This document shows positions 8,493-16,027 of a stretch of 64,000 nt of DNA, piece after piece. The notes under the pieces are model-generated. The model was given only the letters and a program-made list of their open reading frames with translations. It had not been told where the DNA came from and searched no databases. The translations under genes and the position numbers were made by a program. Within the stretch, counting starts at the first letter, position 1. Every line of letters starts with the position of its first letter. Origin of the DNA: Mesorhizobium sp. B2-3-4 (GTDB lineage: Bacteria; Pseudomonadota; Alphaproteobacteria; Rhizobiales; Rhizobiaceae); contig NZ_VFVY01000009.1 in assembly GCF_006442315.1 (NCBI RefSeq), positions 124,001 through 188,000 on the forward strand, read 5' to 3'.

Positions 8493-9742
8493 CTTTGGTG
8501 CCCGAGATCAACGGCGAGCGGCTGCTTGGACGGCTCGACGCCTTTGCCCGGATCGGCGCGACACCGGCCGGCGGCGTCAACCGGCAGGCGTTCAGCAGCG
8601 AGGACCGCAGTGCCCGGCGCCTGCTTGCGGAACTGGCGCTGGCGCGCGGCTTCACTGTCTTTCAGGACGGCATCGCCAACCTCTTCATCCGCCGCGAAGG
8701 TTCGGATGCCGTGCTGCCGCCGCTGATGATCGGCAGCCATCTCGACAGCCAGCCGACCGGCGGGCGTTTCGACGGCGCGCTCGGCACGCTTTGCGCCTTC
8801 GAAGCGCTCGAAGCACTGGAGGACGCGAGCGTTGAAACCCGGAGGCCGATCGAGGTGGTTGCCTGGGCCAATGAAGAAGGCAGCCGTTTCGCGCCGGGCG
8901 TCATGGGCTCCATGGCGTTCACCGGTGCGGATACCGCCGCTTGGAAATCGATCATCGGCGCCGATGGCTCCTCCCTGGCAACGGAGCTCGCGGCAACGAT
9001 CGCCGCCTTGCCGGAGGCGAAGCTTCGCCGGACCGGCATGCCGATATCAGGCTATATCGAACTGCATATCGAACAAGGACCGTCGCTCGAAAAGGAACTG
9101 ACGCCGATCGGCGTCGTCACCGCCGTCCAGGGCACGCGTTGGCTGGAGGTCTGTATAGAGGGCAGTGCCGGCCATGCCGGTACGACCGGCCTTGCCTATC
9201 GCCGGGACCCGATGGTCGCCGCGATCGCCGCGATACACAGGCTGCAGACGACGATCATGCCGCTCGACGGCAGCGCCCGGCTGACGGTCGGGCGGATATC
9301 GGCTCAACCGGGATCGATCAACGCCATCCCGCAATCCGTGACTTTCACGGTGGATCTCAGGCACCCACGGCCGGAGCGGCTCGATGCCATCGAGGCAGAG
9401 GTGCGCGCGGTCTGCGCCGCGGAGGTGGAGAGCCAGCATTGCTCGGCCACAATCAGCCGGTCGTTCGACATGCCGGGGGCAGCGTTCTCCGCCGACATGA
9501 TCAAGATCATCGAGGATGCCGCCAATTCCCTGCGGTTGCCCCACAAAGAGATGATATCAGGCGCGTTCCACGACGCGCTGTTCATCGCCCGTGTGGCGCC
9601 TTCGGCGATGATCTTCGTGCCGTGCCGTGACGGGTTGAGCCACAATGAGGCGGAATATGTGGAGCCCGCGGACGCGATCACCGGCGCGCGGGTCTTGTTG
9701 CGGGCTACGATCGCAGCCGCCTTACCAGCCCGGACAGGATGA
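8489..9742 (+). CDS. M20-family hydantoinase/carbamoylase amidohydrolase
   Basis: The 417-residue Zn-dependent hydrolase resembles N-carbamoyl-L-amino-acid hydrolase, allantoate amidohydrolase and ureidoglycine hydrolases. Metal-site motifs include GSHLDSQPTGGRFDG, in which His and Asp are ligands, and WANEEGSRF with a catalytic Glu. ELHIEQGP supplies a further His, and the C-terminal GAFHDALFIA and GLSHNEAEY blocks are characteristic. The GTG at 8489 overlaps the preceding stop by 4 nt, continuing the coupled operon, and gives the family's usual length of about 410-420 residues. It predicts that a carbamoyl or ureido group is removed during breakdown of the imported compound. Confidence 0.85.
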   Translation: MTLVPEINGERLLGRLDAFARIGATPAGGVNRQAFSSEDRSARRLLAELALARGFTVFQDGIANLFIRREGSDAVLPPLMIGSHLDSQPTGGRFDGALGTLCAFEALEALEDASVETRRPIEVVAWANEEGSRFAPGVMGSMAFTGADTAAWKSIIGADGSSLATELAATIAALPEAKLRRTGMPISGYIELHIEQGPSLEKELTPIGVVTAVQGTRWLEVCIEGSAGHAGTTGLAYRRDPMVAAIAAIHRLQTTIMPLDGSARLTVGRISAQPGSINAIPQSVTFTVDLRHPRPERLDAIEAEVRAVCAAEVESQHCSATISRSFDMPGAAFSADMIKIIEDAANSLRLPHKEMISGAFHDALFIARVAPSAMIFVPCRDGLSHNEAEYVEPADAITGARVLLRATIAAALPARTG

Positions 9743-9945
9743 CCCCGCCGATCTGAACCCGGCCAGCCGGCTGTTCTGGAGGTGTCCGTGGCCTTGCCGG
9801 TCTAGTAACACCAACAATCACTGCTCCTGTGTCCCCGCCGCCCTTGTGGGTGTCGGCAAAATGGATGAATAGTCGGACAGGTGCCGCCCTGAAATTGCCC
9901 GCTTGCGGTTTTCAGGTCGCGCCAGAGCCGAGCCGGGTTTTTTGA

Positions 9946-12099
9946 ATGGTCAGCCCTGAACCGCGCAAGAGAAGAGGTCCCATCGCGTCGCGCCTTCTGG
10001 CGTTGGACGCCTGGCTCGATTCCTCGCTCTACGAAATCGGTTTCAAGGCGCGCGAGTTCTGGGAAGCCGCGACGATCTTCTCGCGGCGTTTCCGCCTGAA
10101 AGGCTGGCGCCGGGGCCTCATCGAACTTTTGAGCGAAGGTTTCACGCTTGGCGCCGGCGGCATGGTGGTGATGCTGGCGCTGGCCATCCCGGCGTTCCAG
10201 GACACAGCCGGCGACTGGCGCGCCCAGGGCGATTTCGCCGTCACCTTCCTCGACCGTTACGGCAACGAAATCGGCCAGCGTGGCATCATCCAACGCGACT
10301 CGGTGCCGGTCGACGAGATGCCCGACCACGTCATCAAGGCGGTGCTGGCCACCGAGGACCGCCGCTTCTTCGATCACTACGGCATCGACGTGCTCGGCCT
10401 GTCGCGCGCGATCTTCGAGAATGTGCGGGCGAATTCGGTCGTCCAGGGCGGCTCCAGCATCACCCAGCAGTTGGCCAAGAACCTGTTCCTGACCAATGAG
10501 CGCACCTTCGAACGCAAGATCAAGGAAGCCTTCCTGTCACTATGGCTGGAAGCCAATCTGTCGAAGAAGGAAATCCTGCAGCTCTATCTCGACCGTGCCT
10601 ATATGGGCGGCGGCACGTTCGGCATCGAGGCGGCGGCGGACTTCTATTTCGGCAAGAGCGTCAAGGATCTGAACCTCGCCGAGGCGGCGATGCTGGCGGG
10701 CCTGTTCAAGGCGCCCACCAAATATGCGCCGCACATCAACCTGCCGGCGGCGCGCGCCCGCGCCAATGTGGTGCTGTCCAATCTCGTCGATTCCGGCTTC
10801 ATGACCGAAGGCCAGGTGCTGCAGGCCAGGCTGCATCCCGCCGACGTCGTCGACCGCGGCGAACAGAAGAGCCCCGACTATTTCCTCGACTGGGCCTTCG
10901 ACGAGGTCAAGAAGATCGCCAAGCCAGGCCAGCATTCACTGGTTGCCCACACCACCTTCGACGCCAACATCCAGAAGGCGGCGGAAGAATCGGTCGAATT
11001 CCACCTGCGCCAGTTCGGCAAGGAATACAACGTCACCGAAGGCGCCGTGGTGGTCATCGAGACCAACGGCGCGGTGCGCGCCATCGTCGGCGGCCGCGAC
11101 TACGGCGCCAGCCAGTTCAACCGCGCCACCAAGGCGTTGCGGCAGACCGGCTCGTCGTTCAAGCCCTATGTCTACGCGACCGCGATGGAACACGGCTTCA
11201 CGCCGAATTCGATCATCTCGGGCGGGCCGATCAGCTGGGGCAACTGGTCGCCGCACAATTACGGCGGCGAGTCGGCGGGCAACATCACGCTGCTCATGGC
11301 CATGGCCAAATCGATCAACACGGTGCCGGTGCGGCTGGCCAAGGACCATCTCGGCATCGGCCCGATCAAGGCGATGGCGGAATCCTTCGGGGTGGAATCG
11401 CCGCTCGAGGCGCACAAGACGATGGTGCTCGGCACCTCGGGCATGACCGTGATGGACCAGGCGACCGGCTACAGCGTGTTTGCCCAGAACGGCTTCGTCG
11501 GTTCCAGGCACGGCATCACCCAGCTCGTCACCCGCACCGGCGACGTGGTGTATGACTGGACCAAGGACGCCCCCCCGCCGCACCGCGTGCTGTCCGAGCA
11601 GGCGCTGAAATCGATGAACACCATGCTGACGGCCGTGCCGGTGATGGGCACGGCGCGGCGGGCACAAATCCCCAACGTCGTCGTCGCCGGCAAGACCGGC
11701 ACGACGCAATCCTACCGCGACGCCTGGTTCGTCGGCTTTACCGGCAACTACACGGCGGCCGTGTGGCTGGGCAATGATGATTTCACGCCGACCAAGAACA
11801 TGACCGGCGGCTCGCTGCCGGCGATGGTATGGCAGCGCCTGATGGTCTACGCGCACCAGAACATCGACCTGAAGCCGATCCCCGGCATCGACAAGCCCTT
11901 CGTCGACGAGGAGATCGCGGCCAAGGCAGCCGAGGCGCAGAAGAAGAGCGAGGAGCAGGCAGCAGCCGACGCCGCCGCCGAACGGCCGCCGGTGTTGTCG
12001 AGCCGGACCACGCAGACGCTGCGCGACATGACCAAGCTGTTCCAGGCGGCACCCAAGCTCGATGCACCGGCCCCGCCCGAAACGCTTTCGGCGCTGTGA
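9946..12099 (+). CDS. Class A penicillin-binding protein (PBP1A-like)
   Basis: The 717-residue bifunctional peptidoglycan synthase has a cytoplasmic head of about 65 residues and a membrane anchor at about 66-84. A GT51 glycosyltransferase domain follows, with catalytic Glu137 in ATEDRRFFDHYG and GGSSITQQLAKNLF. The transpeptidase domain carries SSFK (S-x-x-K), SIN and KTGTTQ. It polymerises lipid II and cross-links the stem peptides on the periplasmic side. The tail from about residue 650 is Ala/Glu-rich and probably disordered. The 203-nt gap upstream shows no gene that I can support. Confidence 0.93.
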   Translation: MVSPEPRKRRGPIASRLLALDAWLDSSLYEIGFKAREFWEAATIFSRRFRLKGWRRGLIELLSEGFTLGAGGMVVMLALAIPAFQDTAGDWRAQGDFAVTFLDRYGNEIGQRGIIQRDSVPVDEMPDHVIKAVLATEDRRFFDHYGIDVLGLSRAIFENVRANSVVQGGSSITQQLAKNLFLTNERTFERKIKEAFLSLWLEANLSKKEILQLYLDRAYMGGGTFGIEAAADFYFGKSVKDLNLAEAAMLAGLFKAPTKYAPHINLPAARARANVVLSNLVDSGFMTEGQVLQARLHPADVVDRGEQKSPDYFLDWAFDEVKKIAKPGQHSLVAHTTFDANIQKAAEESVEFHLRQFGKEYNVTEGAVVVIETNGAVRAIVGGRDYGASQFNRATKALRQTGSSFKPYVYATAMEHGFTPNSIISGGPISWGNWSPHNYGGESAGNITLLMAMAKSINTVPVRLAKDHLGIGPIKAMAESFGVESPLEAHKTMVLGTSGMTVMDQATGYSVFAQNGFVGSRHGITQLVTRTGDVVYDWTKDAPPPHRVLSEQALKSMNTMLTAVPVMGTARRAQIPNVVVAGKTGTTQSYRDAWFVGFTGNYTAAVWLGNDDFTPTKNMTGGSLPAMVWQRLMVYAHQNIDLKPIPGIDKPFVDEEIAAKAAEAQKKSEEQAAADAAAERPPVLSSRTTQTLRDMTKLFQAAPKLDAPAPPETLSAL

Positions 12100-12209
12100 T
12101 ATCTATTCGGTAGGACAAGGCGGAACAGGCAAATCCATCACGCTGGCTTGCCACAAGGCCCCGCGCCGCGATATCCCCGAACGGCAATCCTGCGTGCACC
12201 CGGCCCTTC

Positions 12210-12794
12210 ATGCTCAAGAACGCCTTCCTGATGCTGCTTTCGCTTGCCATAGCCGTCGGCGGAGGCGGCGCCAGCGTCTGGTATGCGCTGAAGATCCAGG
12301 ACGGCGTCGGGGCGATCCGGATCGGCCAATGGACCGCCTTCCCCGACATCGGCACGCCGGCCGCGGACCCCTATTCCAAGGCGCGGGTGGCGCGCGAGGG
12401 CGTGCTGGCGCTCGGCCGCGCCGAAGGCCTGTCATTCGTCGCCGAAAATGACGCCGCCGGCGACCAGCTCAAGCGGGAATGCGTCTACAGGATCGAAGGC
12501 GGATTTCCGACGGCGCGTTTCTGGACGCTCTATGCCGCCGATCAATCGCTGGGCGTGGTCGAGACCGGCAAATCGCGGCTTGCGGCACTTCAATCCTACG
12601 AGGTGCTGCGCCAGGCCGACAATTCGGTGGTCATTTCCGTCGGCCATCACCCGATGCCGGGCAACTGGCTGCTGACGGACGGCTCCGGCCGGATGTATTT
12701 TGTCCTGACCTTCTACGACACGCCCATCGCCAGCAGCACCGGCCTGTCGGACGTCTCGCTGCCCAGGATCGTGAAGGCAGGCTGCGATGCGTAG
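12210..12794 (+). CDS. DUF1214-domain membrane-anchored protein
   Basis: The 194-residue protein has one N-terminal membrane segment (about 5-26) and a periplasmic DUF1214 domain. It is marked by GEGL/RAEGLSFVAENDAAG early, CVYRIEGGFPTARFWTLY in the middle and GNWLLTDGSGRMYFVLTFYDTP near the end. The family is widespread and its function unresolved. The gene overlaps the following DUF1254 gene by 8 nt; the two domains are often found fused in one polypeptide, so their products probably act together in the envelope. Confidence 0.8.
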   Translation: MLKNAFLMLLSLAIAVGGGGASVWYALKIQDGVGAIRIGQWTAFPDIGTPAADPYSKARVAREGVLALGRAEGLSFVAENDAAGDQLKRECVYRIEGGFPTARFWTLYAADQSLGVVETGKSRLAALQSYEVLRQADNSVVISVGHHPMPGNWLLTDGSGRMYFVLTFYDTPIASSTGLSDVSLPRIVKAGCDA

Positions 12795-13356
12795 TTTGCG
12801 GGCCGCGTTGCGCAGGCTTCTTCATGCCGTTCTGCTCGGCCTGGTCGGCGCCGGCATTGTCCACATCGTCGTCCTGCTTCTGGTGCCGGAATTCTCCGAA
12901 CGTGACGCCTGGTCGCGTCTCTCGATGGCCTCGGACCTCTACAGGATGAACCGGCTCGATGCCGAAGCGGGCGGCGCGCCGGTGGTGAAATCGGTCGACC
13001 CGCTGTTTTACGCCACGGCCTGCCGCTTCGACCTCGAGGAAGGGATGGTCCGGATCAAGGCGCCGGGAAACGTGCCGTTCTGGTCGGTGTCGGTCTATGA
13101 CCGCAGCGGCCACAATATCTATTCCTTCAACGATCATACGGCGACGGGCGGGAAGCTGGATGCCGTCGTGCTGACGCCGGCGCAGATGATCGACGTGCGC
13201 AAGGACCTGCCCGAGGATCTTCAGGGGGCAATCTTCGTCGAGGCGCCTATCGACGAAGGCATCTTCGTCATCCGCAGCTTCGTGCCGGACGAGAGCTGGA
13301 AGCCGGTCGTGTCGCGCTTTCTCGATCAAAGCTCCTGCGAACTGCAGGATTTCTAG
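12787..13356 (+). CDS. DUF1254-domain membrane protein
   Basis: The 189-residue protein starts with a basic stretch and one hydrophobic helix (about 12-34), then a DUF1254 domain recognisable from SMASDLYRMNRL, ATACRFDLEEG and PFWSVSVYDRSGHNIYSFND. It forms a two-gene unit with the DUF1214 protein just upstream, with 8-nt overlapping frames. The split arrangement replaces the single DUF1254-DUF1214 fusion seen in many bacteria. Function is unknown; the domain pairing and topology suggest an envelope-facing complex. Confidence 0.8.
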   Translation: MRSLRAALRRLLHAVLLGLVGAGIVHIVVLLLVPEFSERDAWSRLSMASDLYRMNRLDAEAGGAPVVKSVDPLFYATACRFDLEEGMVRIKAPGNVPFWSVSVYDRSGHNIYSFNDHTATGGKLDAVVLTPAQMIDVRKDLPEDLQGAIFVEAPIDEGIFVIRSFVPDESWKPVVSRFLDQSSCELQDF

Positions 13357-13371
13357 GCGACCGCCAACGGA

Positions 13372-13394
13372 GGCCGGACGAACCGGCCGCGCGT
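13372..13394 (+). terminator. Probable intrinsic terminator after the DUF1254 gene
   Basis: GGCCGG (13372-13377), loop ACGAA, and CCGGCC (13383-13388) form a perfect 6-bp stem, followed by GCGCGTTTCTATT. The T-run is interrupted, so it may work inefficiently. It lies between the plus-strand DUF1254 gene and a minus-strand small gene. Confidence 0.45.
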
Positions 13395-13400
13395 TTCTAT

Positions 13401-13586
13401 TCAGTGGTGCGGCACAGGCGTGCGTGGCGAACCCGGCTTGTCGGGACCAGCGGGCCTCGCGTCGACGGTGTTGGACCGCTCATAGCGGATGCCGGGAAAT
13501 ATGATCACGGCCGCCGGTATCTCGGTGGTTTGCTTGGCTCGATTGGTCGGTGCCGTTCTCGGCACGAAAGACAGTACCATGCCCAT
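13401..13586 (-). CDS. Small hypothetical protein with VIIFPGIRYER motif
   Basis: This frame encodes about 61 residues. Its core AAVIIFPGIRYER resembles short rhizobial hypothetical proteins that carry an IIxFxGVRYER-like strand. The ATG at 13586 is preceded by GAGAGGA about 12 nt upstream; a second ATG at 13580 is possible. A plus-strand frame also crosses the same DNA but shows no comparable motif. Function unknown. Confidence 0.5.
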   Translation of the reverse strand: MGMVLSFVPRTAPTNRAKQTTEIPAAVIIFPGIRYERSNTVDARPAGPDKPGSPRTPVPHH

Positions 13587-13758
13587 GGTTCGCGCATTCC
13601 TCTCGGTTTCCCCGGAGCACAACGCAACGCCTCCAAATTCGATTAAGCGACCCAGAGGGTTAACGGAGCGCTAACGGATCAGCGCTAACTTGATCTTTGT
13701 TCCCTGGTCGGAAAGTTTCGACTGGGCAATCGCAAAACCGGCGCAGTCCCGGTCGAGC

Positions 13759-14850
13759 ATGTTCAAGTTCGTGTATCCGTTGTCAGGCGTATCCTTCGTG
13801 TCATCTTCGGACTTCAGGCAAATCGCGATAAGGACGGAATCGGGAAAGGCCGAAAGGCTGTTCCGCGCCGCCGTGTCGGCGTTCTGCTCGCTGACCCGAC
13901 CGTCGCGCCGCGAGATCGGCCAGCTCGAAGATTTGACGCTGCCGCTGTTCGACGATGTATCGGTCGAATCACGACGTTACGTGGCAGCCGCCCTGTCCGA
14001 GTGCGAATACGCGCCCGCAGCCCTGGTGCGGCGTCTTTGCGAAGAACCGGTCGACATTGCCGCCCCGTTGCTCATCCGCTCGCGCGCGGTCAGCGATATC
14101 GACCTGATCGCGCTGATTGGCCGGCATGGGCTGCCGCATGCGCGCGCCATAGCGCGGCGCAAGGATCTGAACCCGACCATTGCCGACCTGATCAGGGCGC
14201 TCGAAAGGCCGACCCTGGTGCGGGTGCGGGATCCGGAGGCCAAAACCGCACCGGCACCGATCCCCGCCGCGTCGACGACGGACAGCGCGGCAAACCCGCA
14301 GACGCCCGGCCAGCAGACGCTTGACCAGCAGGCACCCGGCGTCGCGGCCGAGAATGCGCGGCGCAGGCTGCGCTCGATGATGCGCACCGGCGACGAAGCG
14401 TTGGCGGCCAAGGTCGATGCGTTCCCGGGCGCGGATGCCTATGTCAAATTGCGCGAGACGGCACTGACCGGAAATGCCGCGTTCTTCCAGACCGCGCTTG
14501 CCGACGCCCTCGACATTGATTTCTCGGTTGCGCAATCGCTGACCGCCAACCAGAACTATGCCCCGTTGCTCGCGGCGCTGCGTTCGCTCGACTTCAGCGA
14601 GGACCGGGCATTCCTGATCACGGTTGCCGTCTATCCCGGCCTGTTCCCGCATCCGCAGGCCATCCGCACCTATCTCGACCGCTACCGGCTCCTGCATCGC
14701 GACGTGGCCCTGGACAAGGTGCGGGGATGGAAGGCCGAAACACTCTCCAGGGTGGTTCGCAACGCGTCGCCGGCAAACAGCGATAGCCGCAGGGCCTCCA
14801 ACAGCGATGAAGCGAACGTCCCGGGCCTCAGGGCGTCTTCACGGAAATAA
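13759..14850 (+). CDS. DUF2336-domain protein
   Basis: The 363-residue soluble protein has a helical repeat-like N-terminal half (about residues 30-170) matching DUF2336, with repeating short helices such as VDIAAPLLIRSRAVSDIDLIALI. A Pro/Ala/Gln-rich linker follows at about 180-220, then a second helical region. DUF2336 proteins are alphaproteobacterial and HEAT-like; their role is unknown. The ATG at 13759 is chosen over an upstream TTG at 13690. Its last 23 nt overlap the end of the convergent DUF1491 gene. Confidence 0.72.
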   Translation: MFKFVYPLSGVSFVSSSDFRQIAIRTESGKAERLFRAAVSAFCSLTRPSRREIGQLEDLTLPLFDDVSVESRRYVAAALSECEYAPAALVRRLCEEPVDIAAPLLIRSRAVSDIDLIALIGRHGLPHARAIARRKDLNPTIADLIRALERPTLVRVRDPEAKTAPAPIPAASTTDSAANPQTPGQQTLDQQAPGVAAENARRRLRSMMRTGDEALAAKVDAFPGADAYVKLRETALTGNAAFFQTALADALDIDFSVAQSLTANQNYAPLLAALRSLDFSEDRAFLITVAVYPGLFPHPQAIRTYLDRYRLLHRDVALDKVRGWKAETLSRVVRNASPANSDSRRASNSDEANVPGLRASSRK

Positions 14851-15175
14851 GCTCTTCGAGGGGAACTGTCCCGGCCTCGACCTCGACCACCCAGATGTCG
14901 GGGTCGAATTTTTTCTCGCGCTCGAGTCTGGCGTCCAGCACGGCGGTATCGTCGCCAGCGGCGAGAAGGCTGAAAAAACGGTCCTCGGGCTTGGCCGAAT
15001 CGTAGCTTGTCTGCGGTGCCGGGCCGTAGAGGGCGGTTTCCCCCAGCCTGCCCCGCGCCAGGATGAACACAGCCCCGGCCTCCGTCGCCCCGCGCTTGAC
15101 CACGGCGGCAAATCCGCCGGCACCGAAAACCCGGCGCAACAGGGCCGACACCCACAGATCAGCGGTAACGCGCAT
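14828..15175 (-). CDS. DUF1491-family protein
   Basis: The 115-residue protein matches the alphaproteobacterial DUF1491 family: RVTADLWVSALLRRVFGAGGFAAVVKRGATEAGAVFI at the start and an acidic LEREKKFDPDIWVVEVE block near the end. No signal peptide or membrane segment is visible. Function is unknown. It is convergent with the DUF2336 gene, with 3' ends overlapping by 23 nt, and lies downstream of the peptidoglycan-binding protein gene on the same strand. Confidence 0.78.
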   Translation of the reverse strand: MRVTADLWVSALLRRVFGAGGFAAVVKRGATEAGAVFILARGRLGETALYGPAPQTSYDSAKPEDRFFSLLAAGDDTAVLDARLEREKKFDPDIWVVEVEAGTVPLEELISVKTP

Positions 15176-15244
15176 GAAAGACTCCCGACGGCATGCGGGC
15201 TCTCTACCGAAACTTTCCGCGCGGCGCGAGGCCTCGGCCGGCCG

Positions 15245-16027
15245 TCAATTGGTCAGGCCGATCTCACGCATCTTGACGTAGACGATCTCATCGGGCTCCC
15301 CAGTCTGCGGCAGCCCGAACAGCGACTGAAACTCCTTGATCGCCGCCTTGGTGCGCGCGCCGACGACGCCGTCCAGTTGCATGTCGTCATTGCCGAAGGC
15401 CTTGAGCCCGGCCTGGATCTTGACGATGCGCGGATCAGGTCCCTGCAAGGTGGCATTCGCCTGTGCGTCATTGGTCTGCAAGGACACCGGAACGGTGGCC
15501 GGCGGCATGGCGGGACGGGGCTGCGGCTTGGGTACGGCAGCGGTCTTCGGTGTCGCGCCCAGTTGATCCAGCAGCAGCGCGTCGATCTCGCCAGAGGCGT
15601 TCAGCCCGACCTTCTGCTGGTAGGCCTGTATGGCCTTGCGCGTGTTGGGGCCGGAAATGCCGTCGACCGTGCCGGAATAGAAATCGAGATCCTTCAGTAT
15701 GCCTTGCACCTGCTCGACCACCGGATCGCCCTTGATCGGGGCGGGCGCTGCATTGGGCCGCACGATGTTGATCGTCGTCTCCGGCTCGTCGGCGGCGGCG
15801 TGTGGAACGCCCTGGAAATTGCGTGTGGCGAAAAACGCCCCGGCATGCGGGAAAGGCTGATACCACAGCGCATTCGCCGAGACATAGAACAGCGTCACCA
15901 GGAATGCGGTCGAGCCGCCCACCAGGACGGGATTGCGCGAAATCATGCCGCCGACGGCGATGACGCCGTCCTGGAAGGCATTGCTGCGGCGTTTGACCGC
16001 CTTAGGCTGTTTTGCGGAGCGAGCCAT
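15245..16027 (-). CDS. Membrane-anchored peptidoglycan-binding protein
   Basis: The 260-residue protein has a basic cytoplasmic start, one transmembrane helix at about 33-52, and a long periplasmic region with two PG_binding_1 domains. They lie at about 100-150 (VEQVQGILKDLDFYSGTVDGISGPNTRKAIQAYQ) and 205-255 (IVKIQAGLKAFGNDDMQLDGVVGARTKAAIKEFQ), split here for description only. These bind cell-wall peptides. Its start overlaps the histidine kinase stop by 26 nt, so the two are probably co-transcribed and may form a wall-linked signalling unit. Confidence 0.85.
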   Translation of the reverse strand: MARSAKQPKAVKRRSNAFQDGVIAVGGMISRNPVLVGGSTAFLVTLFYVSANALWYQPFPHAGAFFATRNFQGVPHAAADEPETTINIVRPNAAPAPIKGDPVVEQVQGILKDLDFYSGTVDGISGPNTRKAIQAYQQKVGLNASGEIDALLLDQLGATPKTAAVPKPQPRPAMPPATVPVSLQTNDAQANATLQGPDPRIVKIQAGLKAFGNDDMQLDGVVGARTKAAIKEFQSLFGLPQTGEPDEIVYVKMREIGLTN

